Notes: generated by a model not told the origin, from the letters alone. Positions 29,619-42,475 are shown, counted from the first letter of the stretch. The stretch is 64,000 bases of DNA from Pseudomonas sp. P7548 (GCF_013386585.1 NZ_JACARO010000017.1:124001-188000), one strand, 5' to 3'. Program-made: numbers and translations.

Positions 29619-29724
29619 GCAAGAGGCCTTAAAAGCAAAAGCGGAGGACAGCAGATGCGGGTCAGTCTAGGCCATCAGCCGGGCACTAGGCCAGACATGC
29701 TATCTGGCCTGGTGTGCACATCCT

Positions 29725-29790
29725 TGTAGGAGCCGGCTTGCCGGCGATAGCGATCTTGAGGACTCCATCGCCGGCAAGCCGGCTCCTACA
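29725..29790. repeat. REPIN inside the rsmA-apaG intergenic gap
   Basis: Inverted GCCGGC-type REP units start TGTAGGAGCCGGCTTGCCGG at the left and end with the reverse complement at the right. It sits three bases beyond the rsmA stop, within a run of genes on the same strand. Confidence 0.9.
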
Positions 29791-29793
29791 CGG

Positions 29794-30606
29794 TTATTCA
29801 GCGGCTGGGGCGGGCTGGATCGCCAGCTGGTCAGCCAGGCGTACGAATGCGGCGAGGTCCAGTTGCTCCGGGCGCAGGCTGCCGTCTACACCGGCGGCTT
29901 CGATTTCAGCGTTGCTCAGCAGCGCCTTGAGCGTGTTGCGCAAGGTCTTGCGGCGCTGGTTGAACGCTTCACGCACCACCCGCTCCAGCAGGCGATGGTC
30001 CTTGGCTGGGTGCGGCAGTACGGCGTGAGGCACCAGGCGCACGATGGCCGAGTCGACCTTCGGCGGCGGGTTGAATGCACCTGGGCCGACGTTGAACAGG
30101 TGCTCTACGCGGCAGTGGTACTGAACCATGATCGACAGGCGACCCCAGTCACCGCCGCCAGGGCCTGCGGCCAAACGCTCAACCACTTCCTTTTGCAGCA
30201 TGAAGTGCATGTCGCGGATGATCCCGGCGTTGTTGAGCAGGTGGAAAATCAACGGCGTGGAGATGTTGTATGGCAGGTTACCCACGACCCGCAGGCTGTT
30301 GGGCGCGGCGTTGAGGGTGTTGAAGTCGAACTTCAGCGCATCGCCCTGGTGCAGGTTGAAGTTGGGTTTGCCGGCGAACTGCTGGTTGAGGATCGGGATC
30401 AGGTCCTTGTCCAGCTCAACCACGTCCAGTTGGCCACCGCTGGCCAGCAGGCCTTGGGTCAGCGCGCCCTGGCCCGGGCCGATTTCCAGCAGGCGGTCGT
30501 CGGGCTTGGCATGGATGGAGCGCAGGATGCGGTCGATTACGCCCGCATCGTGCAGGAAGTTTTGCCCGAAGCGCTTGCGCGCCCGGTGTTGGTAATGCTC
30601 AGTCAT
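29794..30606 (-). CDS. rsmA: RsmA (KsgA), 16S rRNA A1518/A1519 dimethyltransferase
   Basis: This 270-aa methyltransferase dimethylates two adenines in helix 45 of 16S rRNA. Motifs are [11 protein letters not shown], the SAM-binding [14 protein letters not shown], and the catalytic [11 protein letters not shown]. It overlaps pdxA by ATGA. Confidence 0.98.
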   Translation of the reverse strand: MTEHYQHRARKRFGQNFLHDAGVIDRILRSIHAKPDDRLLEIGPGQGALTQGLLASGGQLDVVELDKDLIPILNQQFAGKPNFNLHQGDALKFDFNTLNAAPNSLRVVGNLPYNISTPLIFHLLNNAGIIRDMHFMLQKEVVERLAAGPGGGDWGRLSIMVQYHCRVEHLFNVGPGAFNPPPKVDSAIVRLVPHAVLPHPAKDHRLLERVVREAFNQRRKTLRNTLKALLSNAEIEAAGVDGSLRPEQLDLAAFVRLADQLAIQPAPAAE

Positions 30607-31592
30607 ATACGGGTCTCGGCCATCTGATAGGCGGTTTCCAGGGCCACGTGCAGGCTGCCGGTATCGATCTTGCCGCTGCCCGCCAGGTCCAGGGCAGTGC
30701 CGTGGTCGACGGAGGTGCGGATGATCGGCAGGCCCAGTGTCACGTTGACTGCGGCGCCGAAGCCTTTGTACTTCAGCACGGGCAGCCCCTGGTCATGGTA
30801 CATCGCCAGCACTGCGTCGCAGTGCTCCAGATATTTGGGGGTAAACAGAGTGTCCGCAGGCAGTGGGCCACGCAGGTCCATGCCTTCTTGGCGCAGGCGC
30901 TCTAATGTCGGTTCAATGATGTCGATTTCTTCATGGCCCAGGTGGCCACCTTCACCGGCATGGGGGTTGAGCCCGCAGACCAGGATGCGTGGCTGGGCGA
31001 TGCCGAATTTCTGTTGCAGGTCGGCGTGCAGGATGCGCGTCACGCGTTCCACGCGCTCGGCGGTGATCGCATCGGCGATGTCCCGCAGCGGCAGGTGCGT
31101 GGTCACCAGGGCCACGCGCAGCCCCCGAGTGGCCAGCATCATCACCACTTGTTCGGTGTGGGTCAGCTCGGCGAGGAATTCGGTATGACCGGAGAAAGCA
31201 ATGCCGGATTCGTTGATCACGCCCTTGTGGACCGGCGCGGTGATCATGCCGGCAAAGGTGCCGTCGATGCAGCCTTGGCCTGCCCGTGTCAGGGTTTCCA
31301 GCACAAAGGCCGCGTTGGCCTTGTCCAGTTGCCCGGCAACGACCTTGGCCTGCAATGGGGTGTCCCATACGTACAAGCTGCCTGCCGGAGCGGGCAGATC
31401 GGGCCAATTGCCCGGTGCTGCGTCCAGCAAATTGACAGCCACACCCAGTTGCGCGGCCCGCTCAAGGAGCAGGTCGCGGCTGGTAATGGCAATCAGGGGA
31501 TGTGGCTGGGGTTGCGAGGCGAGCAGCAGGCACAGGTCTGGACCAATGCCGGCTGGCTCGCCGGGTGTCACCGCGAAACGCTGAGGTTTCAC
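30603..31592 (-). CDS. pdxA: PdxA, 4-hydroxythreonine-4-phosphate dehydrogenase
   Basis: PdxA (329 aa) oxidises 4-phosphohydroxy-L-threonine in the DXP-dependent vitamin B6 pathway. Recognisable parts are [40 protein letters not shown] and [15 protein letters not shown], with the zinc-binding histidines. I start at GTG 31592, which overlaps the surA stop as GTGA; an ATG at 31676 would lie within surA and adds an arginine-rich unrelated stretch. Confidence 0.96.
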   Translation of the reverse strand: MKPQRFAVTPGEPAGIGPDLCLLLASQPQPHPLIAITSRDLLLERAAQLGVAVNLLDAAPGNWPDLPAPAGSLYVWDTPLQAKVVAGQLDKANAAFVLETLTRAGQGCIDGTFAGMITAPVHKGVINESGIAFSGHTEFLAELTHTEQVVMMLATRGLRVALVTTHLPLRDIADAITAERVERVTRILHADLQQKFGIAQPRILVCGLNPHAGEGGHLGHEEIDIIEPTLERLRQEGMDLRGPLPADTLFTPKYLEHCDAVLAMYHDQGLPVLKYKGFGAAVNVTLGLPIIRTSVDHGTALDLAGSGKIDTGSLHVALETAYQMAETRI

Positions 31593-32923
31593 TGGGCTGC
31601 CTGATCGGCGCCTGTTTGCTCGGCGGCGGGCAGCTTGTTTTCCACGTAGGCTTCGTCGCGGATCTGACGCAACCAAGTCTGCAGCTCTTCGTCGTATTTG
31701 CGGTTGCGCAATACGGTGAGTGCTTGCTGCTCGCGGGCTTGAGCGGTGTTGTCAGTGGCGCGACGGCCAAGGACTTCCAGCACATGCCAGCCGTATTGGG
31801 TCTTGAACGGCTTGGACAGAACACCTTGCGGGGTCTTGGCCATGACGTCCTGGAACTCCGGCACCAGCGCTTTCGGGTCGATCCAGTTCAGGTCGCCGCC
31901 GTTGAGGGCAGAACCCGGGTCTTCCGAGAAGCTTTTGGCCAGGGTCGCGAAGTCTTCACCGCCTTCGATGCGGTCATAGATCTTCTGGGCCAGTTCCTTG
32001 GTTTGGGCTTCGGTGCGGATTTCGCTTGGTTTGACCAGGATATGACGAACATGCACTTCGTCTTTCAGCGAGTTCTCGCCGCCGCGCTTGCCCAGCAACT
32101 TGAGGATGATGAAGCCGCCCGGTGTACGTGCAGGCTGGGTGATATCACCCACGCTCATGGCGCTCAGCTCACGGTCGAATGGCGGTGGCAGTTGAGCAGC
32201 TTTACGCCAGCCCATGTCGCCGCCGTCCAAGGCGTTGTCACTGCCGGAAACGGCAATGGCTGTCTGGGCGAAGTCGGCACCGGCTTTCAGGCGGTCATAG
32301 ACAGCCTGGGTTTTTGCGGCAGCAGCGTTGAGTTGCTCGGCGCTGGCGCTGTCCGGGGTCGCGATCAGGATATTGGCCAAGTGCAGCTCTTCGGAGAGCT
32401 GCATCTTGCCGAGATCGGAAGCCAGGAAGTTCTTCACTTCCTGCTCGGACACCTGCACACGTTCAGCCACACGGCGCTGACGCACACGGCTGATGATCAT
32501 TTCGCGCTTGATCTGGTCGCGGGCGTCCTCGTAGGACAAGCCGTCGTGGGCCAGGGCGGCGCGGAACTGGTCGATGCTCATGTTGTTGCGTTGAGCAATA
32601 GTGCCCACCGCCTGGTTCAACTCTTCGTCCGAAATACGGATGCCGGAGCGCTCGCCGATCTGCAGTTGCAGGTTCTCGACGATCAGGCGTTCCAGAACCT
32701 GAGGTTCCAGCACGCTGGTCGGTGGAACGCCACCACCGCGCTTGGCGATGGTTTGCTGAACTTCCTTGACCCGTTGGTCCAGTTGGCTCTGCATGATTAC
32801 GTCGTTATCGACGATGGCTGCCACTTTATCCAGTTGCTGAACCGCAGCGTGTGCCGAAACAGTACCCAGGAACAGCGCGCCCAGCACTAGCGGGCGTAAG
32901 CAATCAGAAAGCTTGGTCTTCAC
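31589..32923 (-). CDS. surA: SurA, periplasmic chaperone and peptidyl-prolyl isomerase
   Basis: SurA (about 444 aa) escorts outer-membrane proteins such as LptD to the BAM complex. A signal peptide ([20 protein letters not shown]...) is followed by the SurA N-domain and two parvulin domains, the second with [14 protein letters not shown] and [22 protein letters not shown] 32923 gives the N-terminus seen in other pseudomonads; GTG 32929 and ATG 32941 are in-frame alternatives. It overlaps the lptD 3' end. Confidence 0.96.
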   Translation of the reverse strand: MKTKLSDCLRPLVLGALFLGTVSAHAAVQQLDKVAAIVDNDVIMQSQLDQRVKEVQQTIAKRGGGVPPTSVLEPQVLERLIVENLQLQIGERSGIRISDEELNQAVGTIAQRNNMSIDQFRAALAHDGLSYEDARDQIKREMIISRVRQRRVAERVQVSEQEVKNFLASDLGKMQLSEELHLANILIATPDSASAEQLNAAAAKTQAVYDRLKAGADFAQTAIAVSGSDNALDGGDMGWRKAAQLPPPFDRELSAMSVGDITQPARTPGGFIILKLLGKRGGENSLKDEVHVRHILVKPSEIRTEAQTKELAQKIYDRIEGGEDFATLAKSFSEDPGSALNGGDLNWIDPKALVPEFQDVMAKTPQGVLSKPFKTQYGWHVLEVLGRRATDNTAQAREQQALTVLRNRKYDEELQTWLRQIRDEAYVENKLPAAEQTGADQAAQ

Positions 32924-35714
32924 GTTCACGATAACCTTCAATGCCTTTGTCGAGGAAGCTCTCTACCTTGGCGCCGGTCAGGCCGCCGAGTCCTTTGAGG
33001 ACGATCTGGAAGAAGAGCCCGTGGTCACCCTTTTCGTTCAACGGGGCGATCTGAGTGTATTCGTCGTTGGAAACCCAATAACGGTTGATCACGCGAAGTT
33101 TCCAGCAGCAGTTGTCGTACTCGAAACCACCGAAGGCTTCCAGGGTACGGTTGCGGGCATAGTCATACTGCCAGCGGGTGATCAGGTTCCACTGGGGAAC
33201 GATCGGCCACATCATCGAGAAGTCGTGTTGCTGGATTTTGTAGTAATCCTTCACGAAGTTCGGATCGCCTGGGCTGCCGTAGTCGCCACCAAACTGCCAC
33301 TTGCCGGTCAGCTGGTTGTACACCACCTGGTCGTTGCGGTAGCGGTAGCCGACGTTGATAACCTTGTTCGGGTTGTCTTCCGGCTGGTAGTGGAACATCG
33401 CGCTGCCGGAACGAGGGCTGTGGTTCTCGGTGTCCCAGTTGTAGTCGGCAGTGGCGCGCCAGTCGCGGTTGAAGCGGAACTCGTAGTCCAGGGCGATTGG
33501 CGACACGTCGGTGTTCGCATCGGCACGGTCGGCCGCCAGGATGCCTGGCAGTTGAACCTGGCGATCCTTGAAGTACAGCGCCTGGCCCACGGACACGCGC
33601 TGACGTTCGAAGCCGTTGTCTTCGATCCAGCGGCTGGTCAGGCCCAGCGACAGTTTGTTTTCGTCACCGATCCGGTCGTTACCGCTGAAGCGGTTGTCGC
33701 GGAACAGCGAGGCGTAGCTGAACGAGTACTCACTGGTGTCGAAGACCGGAATGTCGCTTTGGTCCTTGTTCGGCACATACAGGTAGAACGCGCGGGGCTC
33801 GAGGGTTTGGCGATAGTCTTTGCCGAACCAGTTGGTGTTGCGGTCGAAGTACAAGCCGCTGTCGATGCTGGCAACCGGAACTGCACGGTCCTGGGAGCTG
33901 CTGAAGCTGCCACCGGCATACGGGTTGGCAGGAGTCGAGGCCGCTTGCGCCGCGATGATCTGGTTCTTGCCGATGCTGTCCAGGTCAAGATCGTACTTGG
34001 TGTAGACGTACTTGAGCTTCGGCGTGACGAAGCCGTAGGTCCAGTTCATCGGGTATTCGACGGCCGGTGCCACGTTCAGGCGCGTACCGTTTGCACGGGT
34101 CAGGCCGGTCACGTAGGTGTCCAGGCGCGGCGAAACCAGGCCGTTCTCGTCGGTGAAGTTGCCGTTTTCCAGGTCACGCTCGAAACGCACCGCTTCAGTT
34201 TCATAGCTGAAGTTCAAACCACCCGGGTGGAATGGCAGTTGGCCGTTGAAGGTGATCTGCGGCAGGCGGTCATACGGCGTGATCTGGGAGATCGTTGCCA
34301 GCTGATAGGCCTGCAGGTTCAGGCGTGCCTGGTAGGAGTCACCGCGATAGGTCACGGAACCCTGCTGGTTGATGAAGTCCTGGCTGCGGATGCCTTCCTG
34401 GAAAGACTTGAGGTCCTGGAAGTAGTAAGGGTCGCTGATGTTGGTGTAGTCGACCTGGGTCAGTACACGCGAATCCAGCCCGCCCTTGTGTTGCCAGTTG
34501 AGCATGTAGCGAGTTTTCTCGTAGTCGGTCTGGCCTTTACGCTCGCTGTTGTCGTCGTTCAGGTACGCGCCGCCCACCTGGCCTTCGCTGGACTTGGTGA
34601 GGTAGCGGAATTCGCCTTCCATCAACAGGCCGCGCTTGGTCATGTATTGCGGGTACAACGTGGCGTCGTAGTTGGGCGCCAGGTTGAAGTAGTACGGCGT
34701 CACCAGGGTGAAGCCGGTCTCGCCGCCCGTGCTGAAGCTCGGTGGCAGGAAGCCGGATTGGCGACGATCGTCGATCGGGAAATAGATGTAAGGGGTGTAG
34801 AGGATCGGAATGTTCTTGATCCGCAACGTCGCGTTGGTGGCTGTACCGAAACCGGTGGCCGGGTTCAACGTGATGTTGTTGCCCTTGAGCTGCCAGGCGT
34901 TGCTGTCTGGCTCGCACGTGGTGTATGTGCCGTCCTTGAGACGGATGATCGCGTTTTCGGCACGCTTGGCGTACAGCGCGTTGCCGCGGATACGCGACTT
35001 GTGCAGGACGTATTCGGCGTTGTCGATCTGGGCGGCGCCGGTGTCGAGCTGGACCTGGGCGTGGTCGCCCACGATCAGGGCGCCGTTGTCGCGCAGACGG
35101 ACATTGCCGTTCAGCTCGCCACGGCTCTCGGCCTGATACAGGCTGGCTTCCTGAGCCTCCAGCTGCATGCTGCCCTGGCGCATGACAACGTCACCGGCCA
35201 GGGTCGCGACTTGTTGTTCCTGCTCGTAACGAGAAGCCTTGGCACCGATGAAGGTCGGCGCATCGCTCTTGTTCGTCTTGTCGTTCATGCCAGGGCGCGT
35301 CGGCTCGATGTACGCACCGCCGCAATAAGGACCGGTTTCAGCCAGTTGGGCTGCGGTCAGCTTCTCGCGAGGCACCCAGTCCAGATGGCTGTAGTCGGCG
35401 CTGCGCGAACGCAGGCCACGGCCCTTGGACTCGGTGACCAGTGCGGTCTGCGGCCCAGCATCGGCTTTGCCGCCAGCGTCGGTTTGCGCCGTGCTGGTGG
35501 CCGAGCTGACGGCAGCGCCGTCATGCACAGGACGCGGTGGCAAAGGGGCAGCGGCGGTTTTCGGCGCGCAATCCCAGGCACCCGAAGCAGAGACTGAGCA
35601 GTCATACTGTTCCGCGGCGACCACGAATGAGGTGGCGAAAGGTTGCATGGCCAGCAGACTGCCGGTTACCAGCAACGGAAATTTTCTACGAAACGCGGGG
35701 GATTTCAATGCCAT
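32904..35714 (-). CDS. lptD: LptD, outer-membrane LPS assembly protein
   Basis: LptD (936 aa) forms with LptE the outer-membrane translocon that inserts LPS. It has a signal peptide ([20 protein letters not shown]...), an extended Pseudomonas-type N-terminal region, the OstA beta-jellyroll (about 130-300, with [17 protein letters not shown]) and a large C-terminal barrel rich in alternating aromatic strands. The ATG at 35714 is chosen because everything upstream lacks homology and would overlap the divergent amgK. It heads lptD-surA-pdxA-rsmA. Confidence 0.97.
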   Translation of the reverse strand: MALKSPAFRRKFPLLVTGSLLAMQPFATSFVVAAEQYDCSVSASGAWDCAPKTAAAPLPPRPVHDGAAVSSATSTAQTDAGGKADAGPQTALVTESKGRGLRSRSADYSHLDWVPREKLTAAQLAETGPYCGGAYIEPTRPGMNDKTNKSDAPTFIGAKASRYEQEQQVATLAGDVVMRQGSMQLEAQEASLYQAESRGELNGNVRLRDNGALIVGDHAQVQLDTGAAQIDNAEYVLHKSRIRGNALYAKRAENAIIRLKDGTYTTCEPDSNAWQLKGNNITLNPATGFGTATNATLRIKNIPILYTPYIYFPIDDRRQSGFLPPSFSTGGETGFTLVTPYYFNLAPNYDATLYPQYMTKRGLLMEGEFRYLTKSSEGQVGGAYLNDDNSERKGQTDYEKTRYMLNWQHKGGLDSRVLTQVDYTNISDPYYFQDLKSFQEGIRSQDFINQQGSVTYRGDSYQARLNLQAYQLATISQITPYDRLPQITFNGQLPFHPGGLNFSYETEAVRFERDLENGNFTDENGLVSPRLDTYVTGLTRANGTRLNVAPAVEYPMNWTYGFVTPKLKYVYTKYDLDLDSIGKNQIIAAQAASTPANPYAGGSFSSSQDRAVPVASIDSGLYFDRNTNWFGKDYRQTLEPRAFYLYVPNKDQSDIPVFDTSEYSFSYASLFRDNRFSGNDRIGDENKLSLGLTSRWIEDNGFERQRVSVGQALYFKDRQVQLPGILAADRADANTDVSPIALDYEFRFNRDWRATADYNWDTENHSPRSGSAMFHYQPEDNPNKVINVGYRYRNDQVVYNQLTGKWQFGGDYGSPGDPNFVKDYYKIQQHDFSMMWPIVPQWNLITRWQYDYARNRTLEAFGGFEYDNCCWKLRVINRYWVSNDEYTQIAPLNEKGDHGLFFQIVLKGLGGLTGAKVESFLDKGIEGYREREDQAF

Positions 35715-35844
35715 CTTATTAGTCCGGGCTTCCTGCGTGCCATCTGCCCGCGGTGTGGGCCGCACGCCTCTCGATGGTCTGAAAAAGATGCGTGATAATA
35801 AAGCATGACCCGCTTGACGGCTAGCGCCGTCGGAGACCCTTGTA

Positions 35845-37541
<1,697 letters not shown>

Positions 37542-37542
37542 G

Positions 37543-38310
37543 ATGTTGTGGCCAGGGACGCTGATCGGCGCCGGGGCTGGCTTTGCCATTGCCAGTATTC
37601 CGGGGGCCTTGTTGGGGGCTTTGTTGGGCCAGGCGCTGGACCGTCGCCTGCAACTGCAGAGTTGGGCGCAGTTGCCCGAGCGCTTGGGCGGGCGCCCGGC
37701 ACTGCGCAACGACGAACTGCTGTTTGTGCTGCTGGGGCGCCTGGCGAAAAGCAATGGTCGGGTGGCCGACGGGCATATTCAGCAAGCGCGACAAGAGATG
37801 CGTTCGTTGGACATGACCGAGTCGGCCCAGCGTCGCGCCATCACGGCTTTCAATCGTGGCAAGTCAGGCACCGACCGCGTGCGCAGCTACCTGCGTGTGC
37901 TCAAGGCCCAACCCCATGCCGCCGAAGGCGTATTGCGTGCATGCTGGCGTATGGCCTGGGCCGACGGCAGGGCGGATGACGCCGAGCGCGACCTGATCGA
38001 CCTATGGGGCAAGTGGCTGGGTTGGACACCGCAACAGCTTCAAGCGCTGGCTGCCGACTTCGCGCCGGAGCGCAAACCCTTGGTCAATCGTAACGCGACT
38101 TATCAGGACGCGCTTCGGATGCTGGGTGTGACGGCCACCACCGAGCCTTCGGCCATCAAGCGCGCTTACCGGCGCCTGCTCAGCCGCCACCACCCGGACA
38201 AGATCGCCGGCAGTGGCGCCAGCCCCGCGCAAGTGCGTGAGGCCACCGAGCGGACCCGCGAGCTGCATAACGCCTACGCGTTGATTCGCGAGCGTCGGGA
38301 CTTTCGCTAG
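37543..38310 (+). CDS. djlA: DjlA-like membrane-anchored DnaJ co-chaperone
   Basis: This 255-aa protein has a short N-terminal glycine-rich membrane segment (TLIGAGAGFAIASIPGALLG), a TerB-like helical domain (about 60-180) and a C-terminal J domain with the HPD motif RHHPDK. This is the DjlA layout. E. coli DjlA stimulates DnaK and influences the Rcs envelope-stress system. The ATG is one base after the murU stop. Confidence 0.88.
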   Translation: MLWPGTLIGAGAGFAIASIPGALLGALLGQALDRRLQLQSWAQLPERLGGRPALRNDELLFVLLGRLAKSNGRVADGHIQQARQEMRSLDMTESAQRRAITAFNRGKSGTDRVRSYLRVLKAQPHAAEGVLRACWRMAWADGRADDAERDLIDLWGKWLGWTPQQLQALAADFAPERKPLVNRNATYQDALRMLGVTATTEPSAIKRAYRRLLSRHHPDKIAGSGASPAQVREATERTRELHNAYALIRERRDFR

Positions 38311-38340
38311 CTGCCAAATGCGGCCCTGGAAACCCAATCC

Positions 38341-38374
38341 CCCTGTAGGAGCCGGCAAGTCGGCTCCTACAGGG
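38341..38374. repeat. Compact REP hairpin between djlA and the DUF3530 gene
   Basis: A 14-bp perfect stem (38341-38354 with 38361-38374) with a six-base loop is built from two abutting TGTAGGAGCCG REP ends. It separates two convergent genes and could end transcription from both sides, although there is no T-run. Confidence 0.8.
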
Positions 38375-38384
38375 GGGGCGGGGT

Positions 38385-39359
38385 TTAGTCCGCCTGGGTT
38401 TGCGGGCTCAACCAACCGCGAATCCGCCGATACAGCTGCTCTTGCTCGGCCGAACTATTGCCGGGCAAGGTCGTGAGCGACACCTGCTTATAACCCGTAT
38501 TCTTCGTGCGCTTGGCCGCCTGCCCACGCTCCAGGGCGGTTTTGCGCGCCTGGGTGTCGTCCTGATAGAAGACGTCAGCCGTGGGTACCTTCAAGGCTGG
38601 CGCCAACTGCTGCAGGCTAGGCTCACGCGCCGCAGGCGTCTTGCCGGCCACCATCACCAGCTTCTGCACCTGGGTTGGCTGCTTTTCACTCAGGTAGCGC
38701 GCCGCCCACCAGGCACCGGTGCCATGGCCGAGCAGCACTACGTTGCGCGCACTGTGGGTTTGTGCAAACGCGACGGCAGCATCGATGCGGTCGAAGATGC
38801 GTTTGGCGTCGGTCTTGTCCTGCTCATCCGTGCCGGGCACCACCGCCGGGTCCGTCCCTTCGGCCTCGGCACTGGCGGCCTGTTCGATGGGCTTGGCGGC
38901 GGTGCTGCCTTCTTTGCTGCTGGTGTCGACGGCGGCCTTGGGTGCTTCGATGACGCGAGGCGGCAGGGTATCCAGGCTCATGTCGGGCAGTGACAGGCTG
39001 AGGGTGCCCCAGTCGGCGTCCGGTAATTTGCGCCGCAACGGTGCGATTGCTTGCGGCCAGTCAGCACTTTCCCCGGCGCCCGGTACGATAATCACCACCC
39101 CTTCGGGCTCGGCGCTGTTGGCCGGTTTCCACAGGGCCAGGAACGAATCGCTGCCGGCTTGCAGTTGTTGCTGTTCCTGCTGCGGGATCTGCCGTTCAAG
39201 GGCGGTGGCGTCTTCCTGGCTGCGCTCGGGCAGAGGCTGGCGCTCAGCCGGTTTTTCGGCGCTAGGCGCGGGTGCGTCAGCCGCCTGAACAGAAAAGCCG
39301 CTGGTAAATAGCAGCGACAGGCACAATGCTGGCAGTGCCGAACGGTTTCGATGTGGCAT
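38385..39359 (-). CDS. DUF3530 family alpha/beta-hydrolase-like periplasmic protein
   Basis: This 324-aa protein has a signal peptide ending near SVQAADAP, a charged low-complexity stretch (about 30-65), and an alpha/beta-hydrolase-like core (VVIIVPGAGESADWPQAIAP). The position of the usual nucleophile elbow reads LLGHGTGAWWAARYL, with Thr where most hydrolases have Ser. A second low-complexity insert lies around 135-180. The family is widespread in Pseudomonas and I know of no assigned function. It is divergent from agtS. Confidence 0.8.
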   Translation of the reverse strand: MPHRNRSALPALCLSLLFTSGFSVQAADAPAPSAEKPAERQPLPERSQEDATALERQIPQQEQQQLQAGSDSFLALWKPANSAEPEGVVIIVPGAGESADWPQAIAPLRRKLPDADWGTLSLSLPDMSLDTLPPRVIEAPKAAVDTSSKEGSTAAKPIEQAASAEAEGTDPAVVPGTDEQDKTDAKRIFDRIDAAVAFAQTHSARNVVLLGHGTGAWWAARYLSEKQPTQVQKLVMVAGKTPAAREPSLQQLAPALKVPTADVFYQDDTQARKTALERGQAAKRTKNTGYKQVSLTTLPGNSSAEQEQLYRRIRGWLSPQTQAD

Positions 39360-39436
39360 CGTTATTTCCCGGCCAGAAGTGATTCCAGCAGCCTAATGGG
39401 TTGGTCAGTATTTGTCAGTGATGTGAGACGTGGATC

Positions 39437-41827
39437 ATGGGTTTTCGCTGTCTGCTGGTTATCGGCTGCTTGTGCTTTGCCTTGATGGCAAGTGCCGCGC
39501 CTGCGCCTGTCGCGCCACAGGCGCAGCTCAATGCACAGCAACGTGAGTGGTTGGCCCAACACCCGGACCTGCGCGTTGGTCTGGTATTGCAAGCGCCTTA
39601 CGCGCAATACGATCGGCGCTTGCAGCGCTTGTCCGGGGCCAACGTCGAGTTGATGCAGTCGCTGGCCAAGGCGCTGAACATCGAGCTGACCTGGCGCAAC
39701 TTCCCGACCCAGGAGCAACTGGAGGCTGCCGTGCGTGAGGGCGAGGTGGACATCGCTCCCGGCCTGCAGCAAACCCCGGCCGGCCTGCGCCTGTGGTTGT
39801 TCACCGATCCTTACATGCGCGTGCCCCAGCACATCGTCGGGATTCGTGAAGGCGGTGCGGCGGTGGACCTGGAAAAACTCGACGAACAATCCCGAGTTGC
39901 CGTGCGCATGCCCAGTGCCGTTGCCGACTATTTGCGCAGCACCTACCCCAAGCTGAATGTGCAAGGCGTGCCCATGGAGCGCCAGGCGTTGCAGTTGCTG
40001 GTGAGCCAGCAGGCGCGCTACGCCGTGGTGGATGAGGCGCAGTTGAGCCGGTTGTCGGGCGAAGCGGAATTCGCCGGGCTGGCCGTGGTGGGCGATATTG
40101 GCCTGCCGCAGCTGTTGCGCGTCGCCACCCGGCGCGAATGGCCAGAGCTGGCGAGCATCATGCAGAGCGCCTTGCGTGCCATCCCCGCCCGCGACCTGGA
40201 TCAACTGCACAGCCGCTGGCTGCAACCCAAGTACCCAAGGCTGTCGGAGTCTCCAGGCTTCTGGCAAAACCTGAGCCTATTGTTGGGCCTGTTACTGCTG
40301 GCCAGCCTGGCGGTGGTGTCCTGGCAACGCCGCCAGCAGCGCGTGCTGGAGCACAACCTGTTGGCGGCCCGGGAAGAAAGCGCGGCGCGCGCCGCCGGGG
40401 CCGAGGCTTTGCGGCTGACGCAGTTTTCCATTGACCAGAGCACCGTGGGCATCCTGTGGGTCAACTGGGACAGCCATGTGCGCTATGCCAACCTGGCTGC
40501 CGAAACCATGCTTGGCTATAAGCCTGGCGCGTTGATCGAGCGCCCGCTGATCGAGTTCGACCCGACCCTCACCATGGACCGCTGGCTCAACCTGTGGAAG
40601 CGCGCCCGTGCCAGCGAAGACGGGCCGCAGAGTTTTGCCACCAATTGCCTGCGCGCCGATGGCAGCGTGTTGCCGGCCGATGTGTCCTTGAGCTTCTTGC
40701 GTTATGGTGGTGGCGAATACCTGGTGGTGTACCTCAACGACGTCACCGAGCGCCGTCGTGCCTTGGCTGCCTTGCAGGAAAGTGAAGCGCGCCTGCAGGG
40801 CATCGCCGCCAACGTGCCAGGGCTGGTGTTCCGCCTGGAGCGCTTGCCACGCAGCGATGCCATCGAGTTCGCGTACATCAGCCAAGGCAGTGAAGGCCTG
40901 GTCGGTTACTCGCCGTCGGTGCTCAGTGATCCGGCCATGGGCATTCGCAGCCTGGTGCACCCGGATGACCGCGCCAGTTACCACCGCACCCAGGACCAGG
41001 CCATCGAGACGGAAAGTAACTGGTCGTGGCAAGGGCGCATCCTTACCCGACTCGGGCAGCAGCGATGGGCTGACATCAAGGCCGTGACCCGCCGCCTGGA
41101 CGACGGCACGGTGGTCTGGGACGGGATTGTCTGGGACATCAGCGAGAGCAAGCGCATCGAGCTGGAGCTGGATGCTTCCCGCGCACAGTTGCGTGAATTG
41201 TCGGCCCACCTCGAAACCGTGCGCGAGGAAGAAAAGGCGCGCATCGCCCGTGAAGTGCACGACGAGCTGGGGCAGATGCTCACGGTGCTCAAGCTGGAAA
41301 CCTCCATGTGCGAGCTGGCGTATGCACAACTCGACCCCGGGCTGCATGAGCGACTCAACAGCATGAAGCGTCTGATCGCCCAGTTGTTCCAGCTGGTGCG
41401 TGATGTGGCCACGGCGCTGCGTCCGCCGATCCTCGACGCGGGGATTGCCTCGGCCATCGAGTGGCAAGCGCGGCGTTTTGAGGCGCGCACGCAGATTCCT
41501 TGCCTGGTGCAAGTGCCGGATAACCTGCCGACCTTGAGTGATGCCAAGGCTATCGGCCTGTTTCGGATCCTGCAGGAAGCGCTGACCAATGTGATGCGCC
41601 ACGCCCAGGCGCATACTGTGGAACTGACCCTGGTGGTAGAGGATAACGACTTGCGGCTGACCATCAGCGACGATGGCGTGGGTTTTGTCCAGGCCCAGGG
41701 GCGGCCAGTGTCATTCGGCCTGGTCGGCATGCGTGAGCGGGTGCTGATCATGGGCGGGCAATTGAGCCTGGCGAGCGAGTTGGGGGAGGGCACCACCCTG
41801 AGCGTCACGGTGCCGCTGGATGCATAA
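39437..41827 (+). CDS. agtS: AgtS-like sensor histidine kinase with periplasmic SBP domain
   Basis: This 796-aa kinase has a signal peptide, a solute-binding domain type 3 in the periplasm (about 30-270), a membrane helix (LLLGLLLLASLAVVSW), two PAS regions (about 330-570), HisKA_3 with the phospho-acceptor His608 in REVHDELGQ, and a HATPase (DDGVGFVQAQG...). The LuxR-type regulator gene follows 18 nt downstream and the ABC transporter after that, as in P. aeruginosa agtSR-agtABCD, which responds to 5-aminovalerate and 4-aminobutyrate. The symbol is assigned by context and architecture. Confidence 0.85.
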   Translation: MGFRCLLVIGCLCFALMASAAPAPVAPQAQLNAQQREWLAQHPDLRVGLVLQAPYAQYDRRLQRLSGANVELMQSLAKALNIELTWRNFPTQEQLEAAVREGEVDIAPGLQQTPAGLRLWLFTDPYMRVPQHIVGIREGGAAVDLEKLDEQSRVAVRMPSAVADYLRSTYPKLNVQGVPMERQALQLLVSQQARYAVVDEAQLSRLSGEAEFAGLAVVGDIGLPQLLRVATRREWPELASIMQSALRAIPARDLDQLHSRWLQPKYPRLSESPGFWQNLSLLLGLLLLASLAVVSWQRRQQRVLEHNLLAAREESAARAAGAEALRLTQFSIDQSTVGILWVNWDSHVRYANLAAETMLGYKPGALIERPLIEFDPTLTMDRWLNLWKRARASEDGPQSFATNCLRADGSVLPADVSLSFLRYGGGEYLVVYLNDVTERRRALAALQESEARLQGIAANVPGLVFRLERLPRSDAIEFAYISQGSEGLVGYSPSVLSDPAMGIRSLVHPDDRASYHRTQDQAIETESNWSWQGRILTRLGQQRWADIKAVTRRLDDGTVVWDGIVWDISESKRIELELDASRAQLRELSAHLETVREEEKARIAREVHDELGQMLTVLKLETSMCELAYAQLDPGLHERLNSMKRLIAQLFQLVRDVATALRPPILDAGIASAIEWQARRFEARTQIPCLVQVPDNLPTLSDAKAIGLFRILQEALTNVMRHAQAHTVELTLVVEDNDLRLTISDDGVGFVQAQGRPVSFGLVGMRERVLIMGGQLSLASELGEGTTLSVTVPLDA

Positions 41828-41845
41828 CGATAAGAGGAAACCCCT

Positions 41846-42475
41846 GTGATTCGCGTATTGGTAGCCGAAGACCACACCATCGTCCGTGAAGGCATCAAGC
41901 AGTTGATCGGCCTGGCCAAGGACCTGCAGGTGGTCGGCGAAGCCAGCAATGGCGAGCAGTTGTTGGAGACCTTGCGCCATGTGCCGTGCGAGGTGGTGTT
42001 GCTGGATATCTCCATGCCGGGGGTCAACGGCCTGGAGGCCATCGCGCGCATTCGTGCTCTGAGCAATCCACCGGCGATCCTGGTGCTGTCGATGCACGAT
42101 GAAGCCCAAATGGCCGCGCGCGCCTTGAAGGTCGGTGCGGCGGGCTATGCCACCAAGGACAGTGACCCGGCACTGTTGCTGACGGCGATTCGCAAGGTGG
42201 CGGCGGGCGGGCGTTACATCGACCCGGACCTGGCCGACCGCATGGTGTTTGAAGTGGGCCTGACCGATACGCGGCCGCTGCATTCGTTGTTGTCCGAGCG
42301 TGAATTCTCGGTGTTCGAGCGCCTGGCCCAGGGCGCCAACGTCAACGACATCGCCCAGCAGTTGGCGCTGAGCAGCAAGACCATCAGCACCCACAAGGCG
42401 CGCTTGATGCAGAAGCTCAATATCACGTCATTGGCGGAACTGGTGAAGTACGCCATGGAACATAAACTCTTGTGA
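41846..42475 (+). CDS. agtR: AgtR-like response regulator, NarL/LuxR type
   Basis: This 209-aa regulator has a receiver domain with acidic residues Glu8 and Asp9, phospho-acceptor Asp54 (VVLLDISMPG) and a C-terminal LuxR helix-turn-helix (LSEREFSVFERLAQGANVND, then SSKTISTHKARLMQKLNI). The GTG start at 41846 has GAGGAAA upstream. It should be phosphorylated by the preceding kinase and activate agtABCD. Confidence 0.88.
   Translation: MIRVLVAEDHTIVREGIKQLIGLAKDLQVVGEASNGEQLLETLRHVPCEVVLLDISMPGVNGLEAIARIRALSNPPAILVLSMHDEAQMAARALKVGAAGYATKDSDPALLLTAIRKVAAGGRYIDPDLADRMVFEVGLTDTRPLHSLLSEREFSVFERLAQGANVNDIAQQLALSSKTISTHKARLMQKLNITSLAELVKYAMEHKLL

Noticed and set aside
32913..35597. Plus-strand open frame of 894 codons opposite lptD
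   Set aside because: It lies wholly antisense to lptD, with composition typical of a reverse frame and no recognisable domain.
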